This document shows positions 17,385-26,301 of a DNA stretch of 64,000 bases, in pieces. The notes beneath the pieces were generated by a model. It was given only the letters and a program-made list of their open reading frames with translations, searched no databases and was not told where the DNA came from. The DNA comes from Flavobacterium sp. GTDB lineage: Bacteria; Bacteroidota; Bacteroidia; Flavobacteriales; Flavobacteriaceae. A program made the translations under genes and the position numbers. The DNA lies in contig NZ_PNJW01000008.1 in assembly GCF_013822155.1 (NCBI RefSeq), positions 18,270-82,269 on the forward strand, read 5' to 3'. The stretch's first letter is position 1, and each line of letters begins with the position of its first letter.

Positions 17385-17408
17385 AAAAAAACCCCGAATC
17401 CGGGGTTT
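17385..17408 (-). terminator. Intrinsic terminator after the zinc-ribbon-like gene
   Basis: Minus-strand AAACCCCG-GATT-CGGGGTTT with a T run. It fills the whole gap between the coiled-coil protein gene and the hydrolase start codon. Confidence 0.85.
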
Positions 17409-17414
17409 GTATTT

Positions 17415-18194
17415 TTAAATCTTAGCAAAAATGCTTTCCATTTTTTCTTTCTCTTCTGTTGCTAAAACGTTGTCAACTAAAATTCGTCCACTGTGTTCAT
17501 CGGTTAAGATTTTTTTGCGGGCGGCAATTTCAACTTGCGTTTGTGGTGGAATGGTGAAGAATGATCCGGCAGATGCTCCTCTTTCGATGGAAACTACCGC
17601 TAATCCATTTCTAACACTATTTCTGATTCGGTTATAAGCAGCTAACAAACGAGGCTCAATATTTGAAGCATATTCATTTGATAACTTGGTTAAGTATTCC
17701 TCTTCTTTTTGCGTTTCGGCCATGATATCACCTAACTCCGCTTTTTTGTGTTCTAAATGCGATTGTTTTGCATTTAAACGTTCTTGAGAATCCGCTACTT
17801 GTTGTTTTTTGTATTCAACAGAAGCTTTCATTTCTTTAATGTGCTTCTCGCTCAATTGAATTTCTAATTCCTGAAACTCGATCTCTTTTGTTAAGGAATT
17901 GAATTCTCTATTATTACGAACATTTTTTTGTTGTTCAGTATATTTCTTAATTCCTTCTTTGTGAGCTTCAATAGCATTCTTTTTGCCTTTGATTTGATCA
18001 TCAATTTGCTCTAAATCGGCTTTTAACTTTTCGTTACGTGCTTTCAAACCCGCTACTTCATCTTCTAAATCTTGCACTTCAAGCGGCAATTCTCCTCTTA
18101 CATTTCGGATTTCATCAATTCTTGAGTCGATTAACTGCAAGTCATAGAGTGCTCTTAACTTTTCTTCTACACTCATTTCTTTTACGTTTGTCAT
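17415..18194 (-). CDS. Coiled-coil protein of the C4 zinc-ribbon (DUF164-like) family, cysteines lost
   Basis: 259 residues. From about 8 to 185 it is a long antiparallel coiled coil (LYDLQLIDSRIDEIRNVRG, KKNAIEAHKEGIKKYTEQQ, QVADSQERLNAKQSHLEHK). The C-terminal ~60 residues align by eye with the family's zinc ribbon (IPPQ near 217, SGRILVD near 238), but the positions where paired cysteines normally stand read GASAGSFFTIPPQ and TDEHSGRILVD, so no C4 site remains. Function in the family is uncertain; some members interact with nucleic acids or ribosomes. It lies 3 bases after the Nif3 gene and is probably co-transcribed with it, an arrangement I know from other Bacteroidetes. Confidence 0.8.
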   Translation of the reverse strand: MTNVKEMSVEEKLRALYDLQLIDSRIDEIRNVRGELPLEVQDLEDEVAGLKARNEKLKADLEQIDDQIKGKKNAIEAHKEGIKKYTEQQKNVRNNREFNSLTKEIEFQELEIQLSEKHIKEMKASVEYKKQQVADSQERLNAKQSHLEHKKAELGDIMAETQKEEEYLTKLSNEYASNIEPRLLAAYNRIRNSVRNGLAVVSIERGASAGSFFTIPPQTQVEIAARKKILTDEHSGRILVDNVLATEEKEKMESIFAKI

Positions 18195-18197
18195 AAT

Positions 18198-19292
18198 CTA
18201 AAAGTACTTAACTGGATTTGTATTTTGTTCTGATAAAATGATGGCAAAATTAGGGATTTTTTTGATAAGAAAATCAACAATATAATTTTTTGTGTATCGT
18301 TCGCTTTCATAATGCCCAATATCAGCTAAAAGTAATTGATTTTCAGACTCATAGAACTGGTGATATTTCAAATCAGCTGTTAAAAATGCATCGGCTCCCA
18401 TTTTTTTTGCCTGACTTATAGCAAAACTACCTGAACCGCCTAAAACAGCAACTTTTTTGATGTTTTTATGTGAAAATTCACTGTGTCGAATACTTCCACA
18501 TTGCATTTTATCTTTTACAAATTGAAGAAAATCCAATTCTGAAAGTTCGGTTTCTAATTCACCAATCATTCCTAAACCAATATTTTGATGCTGATTTTGT
18601 AATTCATAAATTTCAAAAGCCACTTCTTCATAACAATGTGTTTTGAACAACGCTTTCAAAATTTTCGATTCTAAATGTTTTTCAAAAGTGACTTCTAATT
18701 TTATTTCTTCGTTTTCTACAAATTCAAATCGTTCTCCAATTTCAGGATTACTATTCTCATTTCCTAAATATGTTCCAATTCCTTTTGAATTAAAACTGCA
18801 ATCTTCATAATTTCCAATATTTCCTGCTCCGGCATCAAAAAGTGCATTTCGGAGTTCTTCATGATTTTCTAAAATAGTATAGGTGACTAATTTTCGAATG
18901 AATTTCTCTTTTGGAATCAATATTTTGGTATTTTTTAATCCTAATTGGTTACAAATAATTTTATTCACACCATTTTGATGATTGTCTAAAGCGGTATGCA
19001 AGGCATAAATTGCAATATCATTTTTAATCGCTTTAATAACTACTCGTTCAACATAGGTTTTTCCGGTAATTTTTTTCAAACCCGAAAAAATAATTGGATG
19101 GAAGCATACAATAAGGTTGCATTTTTTTTCTATAGCCTCGTTTAGAACATTTTCTAACACGTCGTGACAAACCAGGATTCCGTTAATTTCCTGTTCACTA
19201 TTTCCGGTAAGCAAACCTACATTGTCAAAATCTTCAGCATATGAAAGCGGTGCAAGCATTTCTAACTGTTCTATAATAGTGTTGAGTTTCAT
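18198..19292 (-). CDS. Nif3-like dinuclear metal center hexameric protein
   Basis: 364 residues. This is the long form with an inserted PII-like domain in the middle, about residues 125-235 (FIRKLVTYTILENHEELRNALFDAG, GIGTYLGNENSNPEIGE). Metal ligands are visible at both ends: LIVCFHPIIFSGLKK and YALHTALDNHQNGVN near 60-105, and ADIGHYESERYT near 327. Annotated elsewhere as GTP cyclohydrolase I type 2, although the in vivo reaction is not settled. It is the first gene of a two-gene unit with the coiled-coil protein, 3 bases apart, and is divergent from lpxK. Confidence 0.93.
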   Translation of the reverse strand: MKLNTIIEQLEMLAPLSYAEDFDNVGLLTGNSEQEINGILVCHDVLENVLNEAIEKKCNLIVCFHPIIFSGLKKITGKTYVERVVIKAIKNDIAIYALHTALDNHQNGVNKIICNQLGLKNTKILIPKEKFIRKLVTYTILENHEELRNALFDAGAGNIGNYEDCSFNSKGIGTYLGNENSNPEIGERFEFVENEEIKLEVTFEKHLESKILKALFKTHCYEEVAFEIYELQNQHQNIGLGMIGELETELSELDFLQFVKDKMQCGSIRHSEFSHKNIKKVAVLGGSGSFAISQAKKMGADAFLTADLKYHQFYESENQLLLADIGHYESERYTKNYIVDFLIKKIPNFAIILSEQNTNPVKYF

Positions 19293-19361
19293 AATTGAGT
19301 TGGCTAAAAATCCAAATTGAGATTATTTCTCTCAAAGATAAAAAATCCCTACTTTCGTAAC

Positions 19362-20387
19362 ATGATTTTGTTGCGAAAAATACTCTTTCCTTTTGCCATT
19401 TTATATGGATTCATTACTTCTATTCGTAATTGGTGCTACGATATTGGAATTTTAAAATCTTATTCCTTTGATATCCCTATTATTGCGGTTGGAAATCTAA
19501 GCGTTGGAGGAACCGGTAAAACACCACAAATTGAATATTTAATTCGTTTGCTTTCTTCAAACTATCAAATTGCAGTTTTAAGTCGTGGATATAAACGGAA
19601 ATCGAAAGGTTTTTTGTTGGCAGATGCAACATCAACGCCTGAAAGTTTGGGGGATGAACCTTTTCAAATGCATCAAAAATTTCCAGCTATCCAAGTTGCG
19701 GTTGATGCCAATCGAAAAAACGGAATTGAAAAATTACTTTCTTTAAAAAAGAAACCGGAGCTAATTTTATTAGATGATGCTTTTCAACACCGTAAAGTAA
19801 AAGCCGGTTTTTATATTTTATTGACGGCTTATTCAGATTTGTATTCTGAAGATTTTATTTTACCAACAGGAAATCTTCGGGAAAGTAGAAGTGGAGCTAA
19901 AAGAGCCAATATAATTGTGGTGACAAAATGTCCGCCAAATTTATCTGAATTTGAACAAAAAAAATGTTTGAATAAATTAAAAGTTTCTGAAAATCAGTCT
20001 GTTTATTTTTCTACAATTGCTTATGATGAAAGCTTAAGCTCGGAAATAGATTCTCGTTCTGTCGATTCTTTTCGAACTGTTGATAAATTACTTGTGGCAG
20101 GAATTGCGAAACCCAAACCCTTTTTTGCATATTTGCAAAATCCGAATGATGAGGAGCTCGATTATCCTGATCACCATGATTTTTCAGAGACAGATATTCA
20201 AACAATTATAAATAAAGCTAAAAACAAACCAATCATTACAACTGAAAAAGACTATGTGCGTTTAAAAGGGAAATTGCCTAAAAACCAGTTATATTTTTTG
20301 CCTATACAAAGTTCTTTTTTATCTAATAGTGATGATTTCAATAAAAAAATAACCGATTATGTGGAACAAAGTTCAGGAAACCGTTAA
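19362..20387 (+). CDS. lpxK: Tetraacyldisaccharide 4'-kinase LpxK
   Basis: 341 residues from the ATG at 19362. The track's TTG at 19317 adds 15 residues that do not look like LpxK, whereas MILLRKILFPFAILYGF is a typical start. Walker A is VGNLSVGGTGKTPQIEYL near 40, followed by LSRGYKRKSKG, DEPFQMHQKFP and LDDAFQHRKVK. The protein phosphorylates the 4' position of the lipid A disaccharide at the inner membrane, which confirms a Gram-negative envelope. Its last 29 bases overlap the start of the purine nucleoside phosphorylase gene. Confidence 0.95.
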   Translation: MILLRKILFPFAILYGFITSIRNWCYDIGILKSYSFDIPIIAVGNLSVGGTGKTPQIEYLIRLLSSNYQIAVLSRGYKRKSKGFLLADATSTPESLGDEPFQMHQKFPAIQVAVDANRKNGIEKLLSLKKKPELILLDDAFQHRKVKAGFYILLTAYSDLYSEDFILPTGNLRESRSGAKRANIIVVTKCPPNLSEFEQKKCLNKLKVSENQSVYFSTIAYDESLSSEIDSRSVDSFRTVDKLLVAGIAKPKPFFAYLQNPNDEELDYPDHHDFSETDIQTIINKAKNKPIITTEKDYVRLKGKLPKNQLYFLPIQSSFLSNSDDFNKKITDYVEQSSGNR

Positions 20388-21171
20388 CTACTTAAAGAAT
20401 AAAACTAATTATATTCCGGAATTTGGAGTTATACTTGGTTCAGGACTTGGTTCTTTTACCCAAGATATGGAAATTGAATTTACGATTCCCTATGCTGAAA
20501 TTCCAAATTTTCCGGTTTCTACCGTTCAAGGTCATAAAGGAGCTTTGGTTTTTGGAAAAATTGGAACAAAAAGTGTTGTAGCCATGCAAGGCCGGTTTCA
20601 CTTTTATGAAGGTTATGATATGAAAACAGTTACTTTTCCGGTAAGAGTAATGAAATATTTAGGCGTTAACAAACTTATAGTTTCCAACGCTTCCGGTGGT
20701 GTAAATCCTAATTATAAAGTAGGTGATGTGGTACTTATTAAAGATCATATTAATTTTTTCCCTGATCATCCATTACGTGGAACAAATGATGAACGATTTG
20801 GCCCGAGGTTTGTTAATATGAGCGAACCATATTCGAGAAGTTTGATGAAAAGAGCCAAAGAAATCGCGTTACAAAACGAAATTGATCTTAAAGAGGGTAT
20901 TTATTTAGGACTTCAAGGGCCAACTTTTGAAACTCTGGCAGAATATAAAATGGTAAAAAATGTTGGAGCCGATTGCGTTGGAATGTCAACTGTTCCTGAA
21001 GTTATTGTGGCTCGACACATGGAATTGGATTGTTTGGGTATTTCTGTCATTACCGATATGGGTGACGAAGAAAATATTGATGAAGTTAATCACAATGAAG
21101 TGCTTGAAGCTGCCCGAAAAGCAGAACCTCATGTTCGAAAGCTTATCAAAGAATTTATTTTAAGTTTTTAG
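20359..21171 (+). CDS. Purine-nucleoside phosphorylase
   Basis: 270 residues, the size of the trimeric PNP class. Signature elements are GVILGSGLGSFTQ near 24, QGRFHFYEGYDM near 76, SNASGGVNPNY near 107, LQGPTFETLAEYK near 185 and DCVGMSTVPEVIVARH near 201, which contains the M-S-T-x-x-E substrate site. It splits inosine and guanosine (and deoxy forms) with phosphate for purine salvage. It overlaps lpxK by 29 bases and is very likely co-transcribed. Confidence 0.95.
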   Translation: MWNKVQETVNYLKNKTNYIPEFGVILGSGLGSFTQDMEIEFTIPYAEIPNFPVSTVQGHKGALVFGKIGTKSVVAMQGRFHFYEGYDMKTVTFPVRVMKYLGVNKLIVSNASGGVNPNYKVGDVVLIKDHINFFPDHPLRGTNDERFGPRFVNMSEPYSRSLMKRAKEIALQNEIDLKEGIYLGLQGPTFETLAEYKMVKNVGADCVGMSTVPEVIVARHMELDCLGISVITDMGDEENIDEVNHNEVLEAARKAEPHVRKLIKEFILSF

Positions 21172-21172
21172 A

Positions 21173-21315
21173 AGCTACTCCAGCTTTTCACTGCAATCTC
21201 TTGTCAGCAAAACTTTTTTGTTAGGTTCAAAAAGAGCTTCCTTTGGTCGCTTTTTTAAACCTACAAAAAATAGTTTTCCAGTCTGCGAGGATTTTCGTTA
21301 CAATCAGGGCTATGA
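21173..21315. repeat. Probable dispersed intergenic repeat with long imperfect hairpin
   Basis: The 226-base gap after the PNP gene contains a palindromic block. AAAACTTTTTTGTTAGGTT at about 21208-21227 pairs imperfectly with AACCTACAAAAAATAGTTTT at about 21256-21277, and the inner arms also pair. The flanks (CTACTCCAGC, TCAGGGCTATGAA) look like the ends of intergenic elements that I associate with Flavobacterium genomes. I see only one copy in this window, so the repeat status comes from memory rather than from the sequence. Confidence 0.5.
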
Positions 21316-21341
21316 ATCCAATTCAATTATTATTTAAAACA

Positions 21342-21374
21342 TTTGTCTTTCAATCGATAAGATTTGTATTTTTG
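21342..21374 (+). promoter_or_regulatory. Probable promoter of the amidohydrolase gene
   Basis: TTTG at 21342-21345 and TATTTTTG at 21367-21374, with a 21-base spacer that is slightly long for the consensus. The ATG follows 23 bases later. Confidence 0.5.
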
Positions 21375-21397
21375 AAAGACCTTCTAAAAATAATAGT

Positions 21398-22681
21398 ATG
21401 AAAAACAACTTCGCTTTTCTTTTTACATTCCTATTCTCTTGCATTTTATTAGCACAAGATACATATCTTCATTGTGGAAAAATAGTTGATGTACAAACAG
21501 GAAAAATACTCACTGATATGACAATTGTGGTTTCGGGCAATAAGATTATTAAAGTTGTAAATGGGTATGTTGCTCCTATTAATCCGAATGATATAGAAGT
21601 TGATTTAAAAAATAAATTTGTACTACCTGGGCTTATTGATATGCATGTGCATCTTGAAAATGAGTTTAATTCTACTAACTATGATGCTAAATATACTGAT
21701 AATGAGGCTGATGTTGCTTTTGCTTCAACCCGTTATGCTCGAATAACATTAATGGCTGGATTTACCACTGTACGTGATTTGGGTGGTTCAGGAGTAAATA
21801 TTTCTCTTCGCAAAGCTGTTGATAAAGGTATTGTAGTTGGTCCACGCATATTTGCTGCGGGAAAATCGATTGCTACTACGGGAGGTCATGCTGACCCAAC
21901 TAATGGAAGTTCTCGAAAGTTAATGGGTGACCCGGGTCCGATTGAAGGAGTAATTAATTCACCCGAAGATGCTGTAAAAGCTGTTAGACAACGATACAAA
22001 GAAGGGGCAGATGTAATTAAGATTACAGCAACTGGAGGTGTTTTGAGTGTGGCAAAAAACGGAAAAAACCCTCAATTCACACTTGATGAAATTAAAGCGA
22101 TTACGGCTACTGCCAAAGATTATAATATGTTAACGGCTGCTCATGCACATGGAGATGAAGGAATGCAAAGGGCAATTTTAGGAGGAATTAAAACTATTGA
22201 GCACGGTACTTTTATGAGTGAGGAAACAATGGAAATGATGAAAAAGTATGATGCATATTTAGTGCCTACTATTACTGCCGGAAAAGAGGTAGCAGAAAAA
22301 GCCAAAATAACCGGGTTTTATCCGGAAATTGTTAGGCCAAAAGCTTTAGAAGTCGGACCTCAAATTCAAAACACATTTGCAAAAGCATATAATAGAGGAG
22401 TAAAAATTGCTTTTGGAACAGATGCGGGCGTTTTCCCTCATGGTTTAAATGCCAAAGAGTTTGGCTATATGGTTGAAGCAGGAATGCCCGCAAAGGAAGC
22501 TATTCAAGCTGCAACTATAACTAATGCTAAATTATTAGGAATGGAAAACAGTTTGGGGCAACTCAAAGAAAGCTTCTTAGCAGATATTATAGCTGTAGAT
22601 GAAAACCCATTGCAAAATATCAAAACATTGGAAAATGTAATTTTCGTAATGAAAGATGGCTTTATTTTTAAATCGAACTAA
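21398..22681 (+). CDS. Secreted amidohydrolase (imidazolonepropionase-like / prolidase-like)
   Basis: 427 residues with a signal peptide (MKNNFAFLFTFLFSCILLAQ). The metal-dependent hydrolase fold is shown by LPGLIDMHVHLEN near 77 (H-x-H), the lysine in GADVIKITATGG near 207, AAHAHGDEGM near 248, IKTIEHGTF near 266 and FGTDAGVFPHG near 340 (catalytic Asp). Proteins of this kind hydrolyse Xaa-Pro or Xaa-Arg dipeptides or related amides in the periplasm; the exact substrate cannot be told. An F-S-C in the signal resembles a lipobox, but the residue before Ser is unusual, so ordinary signal cleavage after ILLAQ is preferred. It ends 14 bases into the convergent kinase gene. Confidence 0.85.
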   Translation: MKNNFAFLFTFLFSCILLAQDTYLHCGKIVDVQTGKILTDMTIVVSGNKIIKVVNGYVAPINPNDIEVDLKNKFVLPGLIDMHVHLENEFNSTNYDAKYTDNEADVAFASTRYARITLMAGFTTVRDLGGSGVNISLRKAVDKGIVVGPRIFAAGKSIATTGGHADPTNGSSRKLMGDPGPIEGVINSPEDAVKAVRQRYKEGADVIKITATGGVLSVAKNGKNPQFTLDEIKAITATAKDYNMLTAAHAHGDEGMQRAILGGIKTIEHGTFMSEETMEMMKKYDAYLVPTITAGKEVAEKAKITGFYPEIVRPKALEVGPQIQNTFAKAYNRGVKIAFGTDAGVFPHGLNAKEFGYMVEAGMPAKEAIQAATITNAKLLGMENSLGQLKESFLADIIAVDENPLQNIKTLENVIFVMKDGFIFKSN

Positions 22682-24848
22682 GTTGATTGGCAATAACTTT
22701 GTAAAAATTATCAGGATTGAATGGTTTAGTGACAACATCATTCATCCCAAACGAAAGTAACATTTCTCTATTTTCATTTAAAGAAATAGCGGTTAAGGCA
22801 ATTACCGGAATTGTTTTATTGAATACACGAATCTTTTCAGTGGCTTCCGTTCCATTAATTCCTGGTAGGTGAACATCCATTAGTATTAAATCATATTCGT
22901 TGCTTCTAACCATCTCAATAGCTTCTTCACCGTTGTCAACTAACTCACAAATGATTTCCTTATTTTCCAACATTTTCTTGGTAATCATTTGGTTGATTTT
23001 ATTGTCTTCTACTACCAAAACTTTTTTGTGTACAAAAATGCTTTCGTCATACTGTTTTTTAACTTCTACAAATGTTTGTTGACCTAATTTAAAATCAATG
23101 TCAAAAGAGAAAGTGGATCCAATTCCCTGACTGCTAATTAATTGAATTTCACCGCCAAGTAAACTAACTAATCTTTTTACAATGGCTAGACCTAAACCGG
23201 TTCCACCATATTTTCGGTTTATTTCAACAGAACCTTGTGAAAAACTTTCAAAAATAGAACTTTGTTTTTCAATTGGAATTCCAATACCGGTATCAGCAAT
23301 TTCAAAATGTACGGTTGAAATATCATTCTCAGTTTTTACAACTGATGCTCCAATACTAACTTTTCCGTTTTTAGTGAATTTTAAAGCATTGTTGATGAGG
23401 TTAATGAAAATTTGTGAAAGCTTTGTTGGATCTCCAATTAAATGGTCAGGAATTTTTTCGTCAATTTCTAAAATAAATTCATTGTTATTTTTACTGGCTA
23501 AATCTTTAAATGAATTGTGTAAATCACTTAAAAGTTGTTTAACATTTACATTGATACTTTCAATTTCAATGTTTTCACTTTCAACGCGGTTTATTTCTAA
23601 AATATCATTGATAAAAGTGAGTAAATAATCACCGGAAAATTTAAGAGAAGTTAGGTATTGTAATTGTGATTTTTTCGGATTTTCTTCAATTAATAAATGG
23701 GTAATCCCATTGATGGCATTCAATGGTGTTCGCAGCTCGTGACTTACGGTAGATAAAAACTCTGCTCTGGCTTTTGAGGCTTTTTCAGCCTTGTCTTTAG
23801 CAATTTGTAATTCTTGATTTTTGTCTTGTAATTGTTTATTAGATTGACTTCGGATGATATTATTTTTATACAAAGACAAACTTAATAAAGATAAAATCGA
23901 GATTAATGCGATGCTTAAGATGCTTATTAATTTAGAGAATTTATTAGCTCTTTGTTGCTCTTTATTTTCGCGATTCATTTGGTCGATGGACTTTAATTGC
24001 TCTGCTTGTTTAAAGCTCAAGAAATCTTCCGTTCCAACTCTTTTGTTGATTATTTCTTTAATACTATCCCTAATTCGTATATGTTGTTTAATATATTTGA
24101 ATGAATTGTTTATATCAATCATTTTTTCATAAACTTCGCTTAATGATTTTGCTACTTTGGCTTTAAGTTCAAAATTTTTATTTTTTGTACTTAATTCCAT
24201 CGCTTTCGTTAAGTAATTTATAGCTAGATTGTTTCGGTTATTTTCAGCCTCAATTAGTCCAATTTGGTAAAGAGCCTCCGCTTTGGTTTTAAAATGATCT
24301 TCTTCGTCCGGTTTAACGATAATGGTGTTTAAAATAGATAAAGCCAATTGATTTTCACCTTTTGCTCTGTAAACAATTCCCTTTTGAAGGTTGACCATTT
24401 CCTTTGCTTCCGGTATTTCAATAATTTCATAAATATTTTCGGCTCCTTTAAAATAAAATTCTGCTTTAGAATAATCTTTCATTTCAACATAACAAACACC
24501 TAAATTATATAATGCATAGGCTTGATTAGAGGAGGGTTTTTGTGTGCTATACAGTTTGATGCTTTTGTCATAAGTTTGTATGGCATCTTCGATTTTTTTT
24601 AATTCGAAATAAACACTGCCTAGAAAAGAATAAGCATCTGCTTGGGCTTGAATGTCTTTTTTAATTTCAGCAAATTCAATGGCTTTTTGAATATATTCTT
24701 GTGAACTTCTGAAATTATTATTTTTTTTATGAAAATTGGCTAACTCTATATAATAATTAGTGCTGTCTAAAGCTACTTTAGCGTTAGTTTTTTTTTGAGC
24801 ATTTATTGCTGTAGTAAAGAAAAGGATGGTTAAAATAAAATACTTCAT
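22668..24848 (-). CDS. TPR-containing hybrid sensor histidine kinase / response regulator
   Basis: 726 residues. Signal peptide (MKYFILTILFFTTAINAQ), then about five TPR units at 30-265 (AQADAYSFLGSVYFELKK, AYALYNLGVCYVEMKDYSKAEFYF) in the periplasm. One membrane helix follows at about 305-325 (LISILSIALISILSLLSLSLY), a short coiled coil, HisKA with phospho-acceptor in FLSTVSHELRTPLNAI near 370, HATPase with NALKFTKNGK and GTGLGLAIVKRLV near 480-560, and a receiver domain at 608-726 (VLVVEDNKINQMI, DLILMDVHLPG with the Asp). No output regulator lies next to it, so its target is unknown. It is monocistronic. Confidence 0.94.
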   Translation of the reverse strand: MKYFILTILFFTTAINAQKKTNAKVALDSTNYYIELANFHKKNNNFRSSQEYIQKAIEFAEIKKDIQAQADAYSFLGSVYFELKKIEDAIQTYDKSIKLYSTQKPSSNQAYALYNLGVCYVEMKDYSKAEFYFKGAENIYEIIEIPEAKEMVNLQKGIVYRAKGENQLALSILNTIIVKPDEEDHFKTKAEALYQIGLIEAENNRNNLAINYLTKAMELSTKNKNFELKAKVAKSLSEVYEKMIDINNSFKYIKQHIRIRDSIKEIINKRVGTEDFLSFKQAEQLKSIDQMNRENKEQQRANKFSKLISILSIALISILSLLSLSLYKNNIIRSQSNKQLQDKNQELQIAKDKAEKASKARAEFLSTVSHELRTPLNAINGITHLLIEENPKKSQLQYLTSLKFSGDYLLTFINDILEINRVESENIEIESINVNVKQLLSDLHNSFKDLASKNNNEFILEIDEKIPDHLIGDPTKLSQIFINLINNALKFTKNGKVSIGASVVKTENDISTVHFEIADTGIGIPIEKQSSIFESFSQGSVEINRKYGGTGLGLAIVKRLVSLLGGEIQLISSQGIGSTFSFDIDFKLGQQTFVEVKKQYDESIFVHKKVLVVEDNKINQMITKKMLENKEIICELVDNGEEAIEMVRSNEYDLILMDVHLPGINGTEATEKIRVFNKTIPVIALTAISLNENREMLLSFGMNDVVTKPFNPDNFYKVIANQLSSI

Positions 24849-24884
24849 ACCAAAAAATCGAAAAATTTGATGGCATAAAATTAA

Positions 24885-25883
24885 CTATTTATTTGAAATA
24901 TATTCAATTAAGTCAATAATTCTCGATGAATATCCAATTTCATTGTCATACCAACCTACTACTTTTACCATTTTGCCAATAACAGAGGTCAATTGAGCAT
25001 CAAATAAACAAGAATTTTGGTTTCCTATGATGTCCACGGAAACAATTGGGTCTTCAGTGTAAGCTAGTATTCCTTTCAAGTTATTTTGAGAAGCTATTAA
25101 AAAGGCAGTGTTAATCTCCTCAATAGTTACCGCATTGGAAACATAACAAGTAATGTCAGTCAAAGAACCATCGGGAACGGGAACTCGAATCCCACTTCCT
25201 CCTAATTTATCCACTAAGTTTGGAAAAATTTTGGTTAATGCTTTTGCGGCTCCTGTTGTGGTAGGTACAATCGATTGTGAAGCTCCTCGAGCTCTTCTCA
25301 AATCTTTATGGGGTTGATCATGCAAACTTTGATCGGTGGTATAAGAATGGACAGTAGTAATATAAGCTTGTTCGATACCACATAACTCGTCTATGATTTT
25401 AATCATAGGAGCAGCGTTGTTTGTGGTACAACTGGCATTTGAAATAATAATTTCTGAGCCGTCTAAAATGAATTCATTTACACCTAAAACAACAGTTTTT
25501 ATTCGATCGTCTTCGGGTGGTGCAGAAAGAATTACTTTTTTTGCACCGGCCTCAATATGTAAATAGGCTTCATTATATGTTTTAAACTTTCCGGTTGCTT
25601 CAATAACAAAGTCTATAGCTTCCCAATGTTGGTTTTGAATATCTTTTTCTCTGTAAAAGGGAATTTTCTTTTCATTTATAATGATATTTTCTTCATCAAA
25701 CGAAACAGTAGCATTTAAAATACCGTGAATACTATCGTATTTTAATAAATGAGCCATTGTTTTGGCATCGGCTAAATCATTGATAGCAACGACTTCAATG
25801 GTTGGATGATTTAATAATAAACGGAAAACATTTCTTCCGATACGACCAAATCCGTTAATGGCTATTTTTGTTTTTGGTTTCAA
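24885..25883 (-). CDS. gap: Type I glyceraldehyde-3-phosphate dehydrogenase
   Basis: 332 residues. NAD-binding INGFGRIGRNVFRLL at 9-23, the active site SNASCTTNNAAPM near 148-160 with the catalytic Cys, the HSYTTDQSLHD histidine near 178, GAAKALTKIFP near 208 and the C-terminal VVGWYDNEIGYSSR. It catalyses the oxidative phosphorylation step of glycolysis. The usual L-T-G-M-A-F-R-V-P segment reads KLGGSGIRVPVPDGSL here, a moderately divergent form, so the organism may have another gap gene elsewhere. Confidence 0.95.
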   Translation of the reverse strand: MKPKTKIAINGFGRIGRNVFRLLLNHPTIEVVAINDLADAKTMAHLLKYDSIHGILNATVSFDEENIIINEKKIPFYREKDIQNQHWEAIDFVIEATGKFKTYNEAYLHIEAGAKKVILSAPPEDDRIKTVVLGVNEFILDGSEIIISNASCTTNNAAPMIKIIDELCGIEQAYITTVHSYTTDQSLHDQPHKDLRRARGASQSIVPTTTGAAKALTKIFPNLVDKLGGSGIRVPVPDGSLTDITCYVSNAVTIEEINTAFLIASQNNLKGILAYTEDPIVSVDIIGNQNSCLFDAQLTSVIGKMVKVVGWYDNEIGYSSRIIDLIEYISNK

Positions 25884-25913
25884 GTTTGAAGTTTCAGGTT
25901 TCAGGCTGAGATA

Positions 25914-26291
25914 TTATTTTTTCACAGGTACTTTAATGCTTCCAATAAATTCATAAGAATCTTTTTCTCTATCTTTACTAGAAATTTTTATTTCTAAAGT
26001 ATCAGATTTGCTTTTTTCTGATGTATAATTAATTTCAATATATGATCTTGAATTTTTATTTTGAATCAATTTAATTCCTCTACCTATAAAAATAGCATCA
26101 CCTAATTCTATGTTAGTCCAAACCAATTCAGCTTTTGTAGGTATATCATATGTCAAAAAATCGGCTTCATTTTCTAATATTAATTCAACTTTTTTATCAT
26201 CAATTTCTATAACAAAAGGGTTATTAATTTCTTGTTTTTTACAGGAAATTAATGAACAGAATATAACAAAAAAAATAGTTTTAATTTTCAT
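25914..26291 (-). CDS. Small hypothetical lipoprotein
   Basis: 125 residues from the ATG at 26291, which starts a lipoprotein signal (MKIKTIFFVIFCSLISC; lipobox LISC). The track's extension to 26360 runs into lipA and adds an unlikely leader. The mature protein (KKQEINNPFVIEIDDKKVELI, SYIEINYTSEKSKSDTLEIKIS) is a small beta-rich domain without recognisable motifs. It sits between lipA and gap in the same direction. Confidence 0.7.
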   Translation of the reverse strand: MKIKTIFFVIFCSLISCKKQEINNPFVIEIDDKKVELILENEADFLTYDIPTKAELVWTNIELGDAIFIGRGIKLIQNKNSRSYIEINYTSEKSKSDTLEIKISSKDREKDSYEFIGSIKVPVKK

Positions 26292-26301
26292 GGAATAAAA
26301 A

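Noticed and set aside
19317-19361. TTG-initiated extension of LpxK
   Set aside because: The ATG at 19362 gives the usual LpxK start; the extension uses TTG and lies in the divergent control region.
23182-23628. 148-residue plus-strand ORF inside the histidine kinase gene
   Set aside because: An antisense shadow of the kinase domain; no independent start signal or family features.
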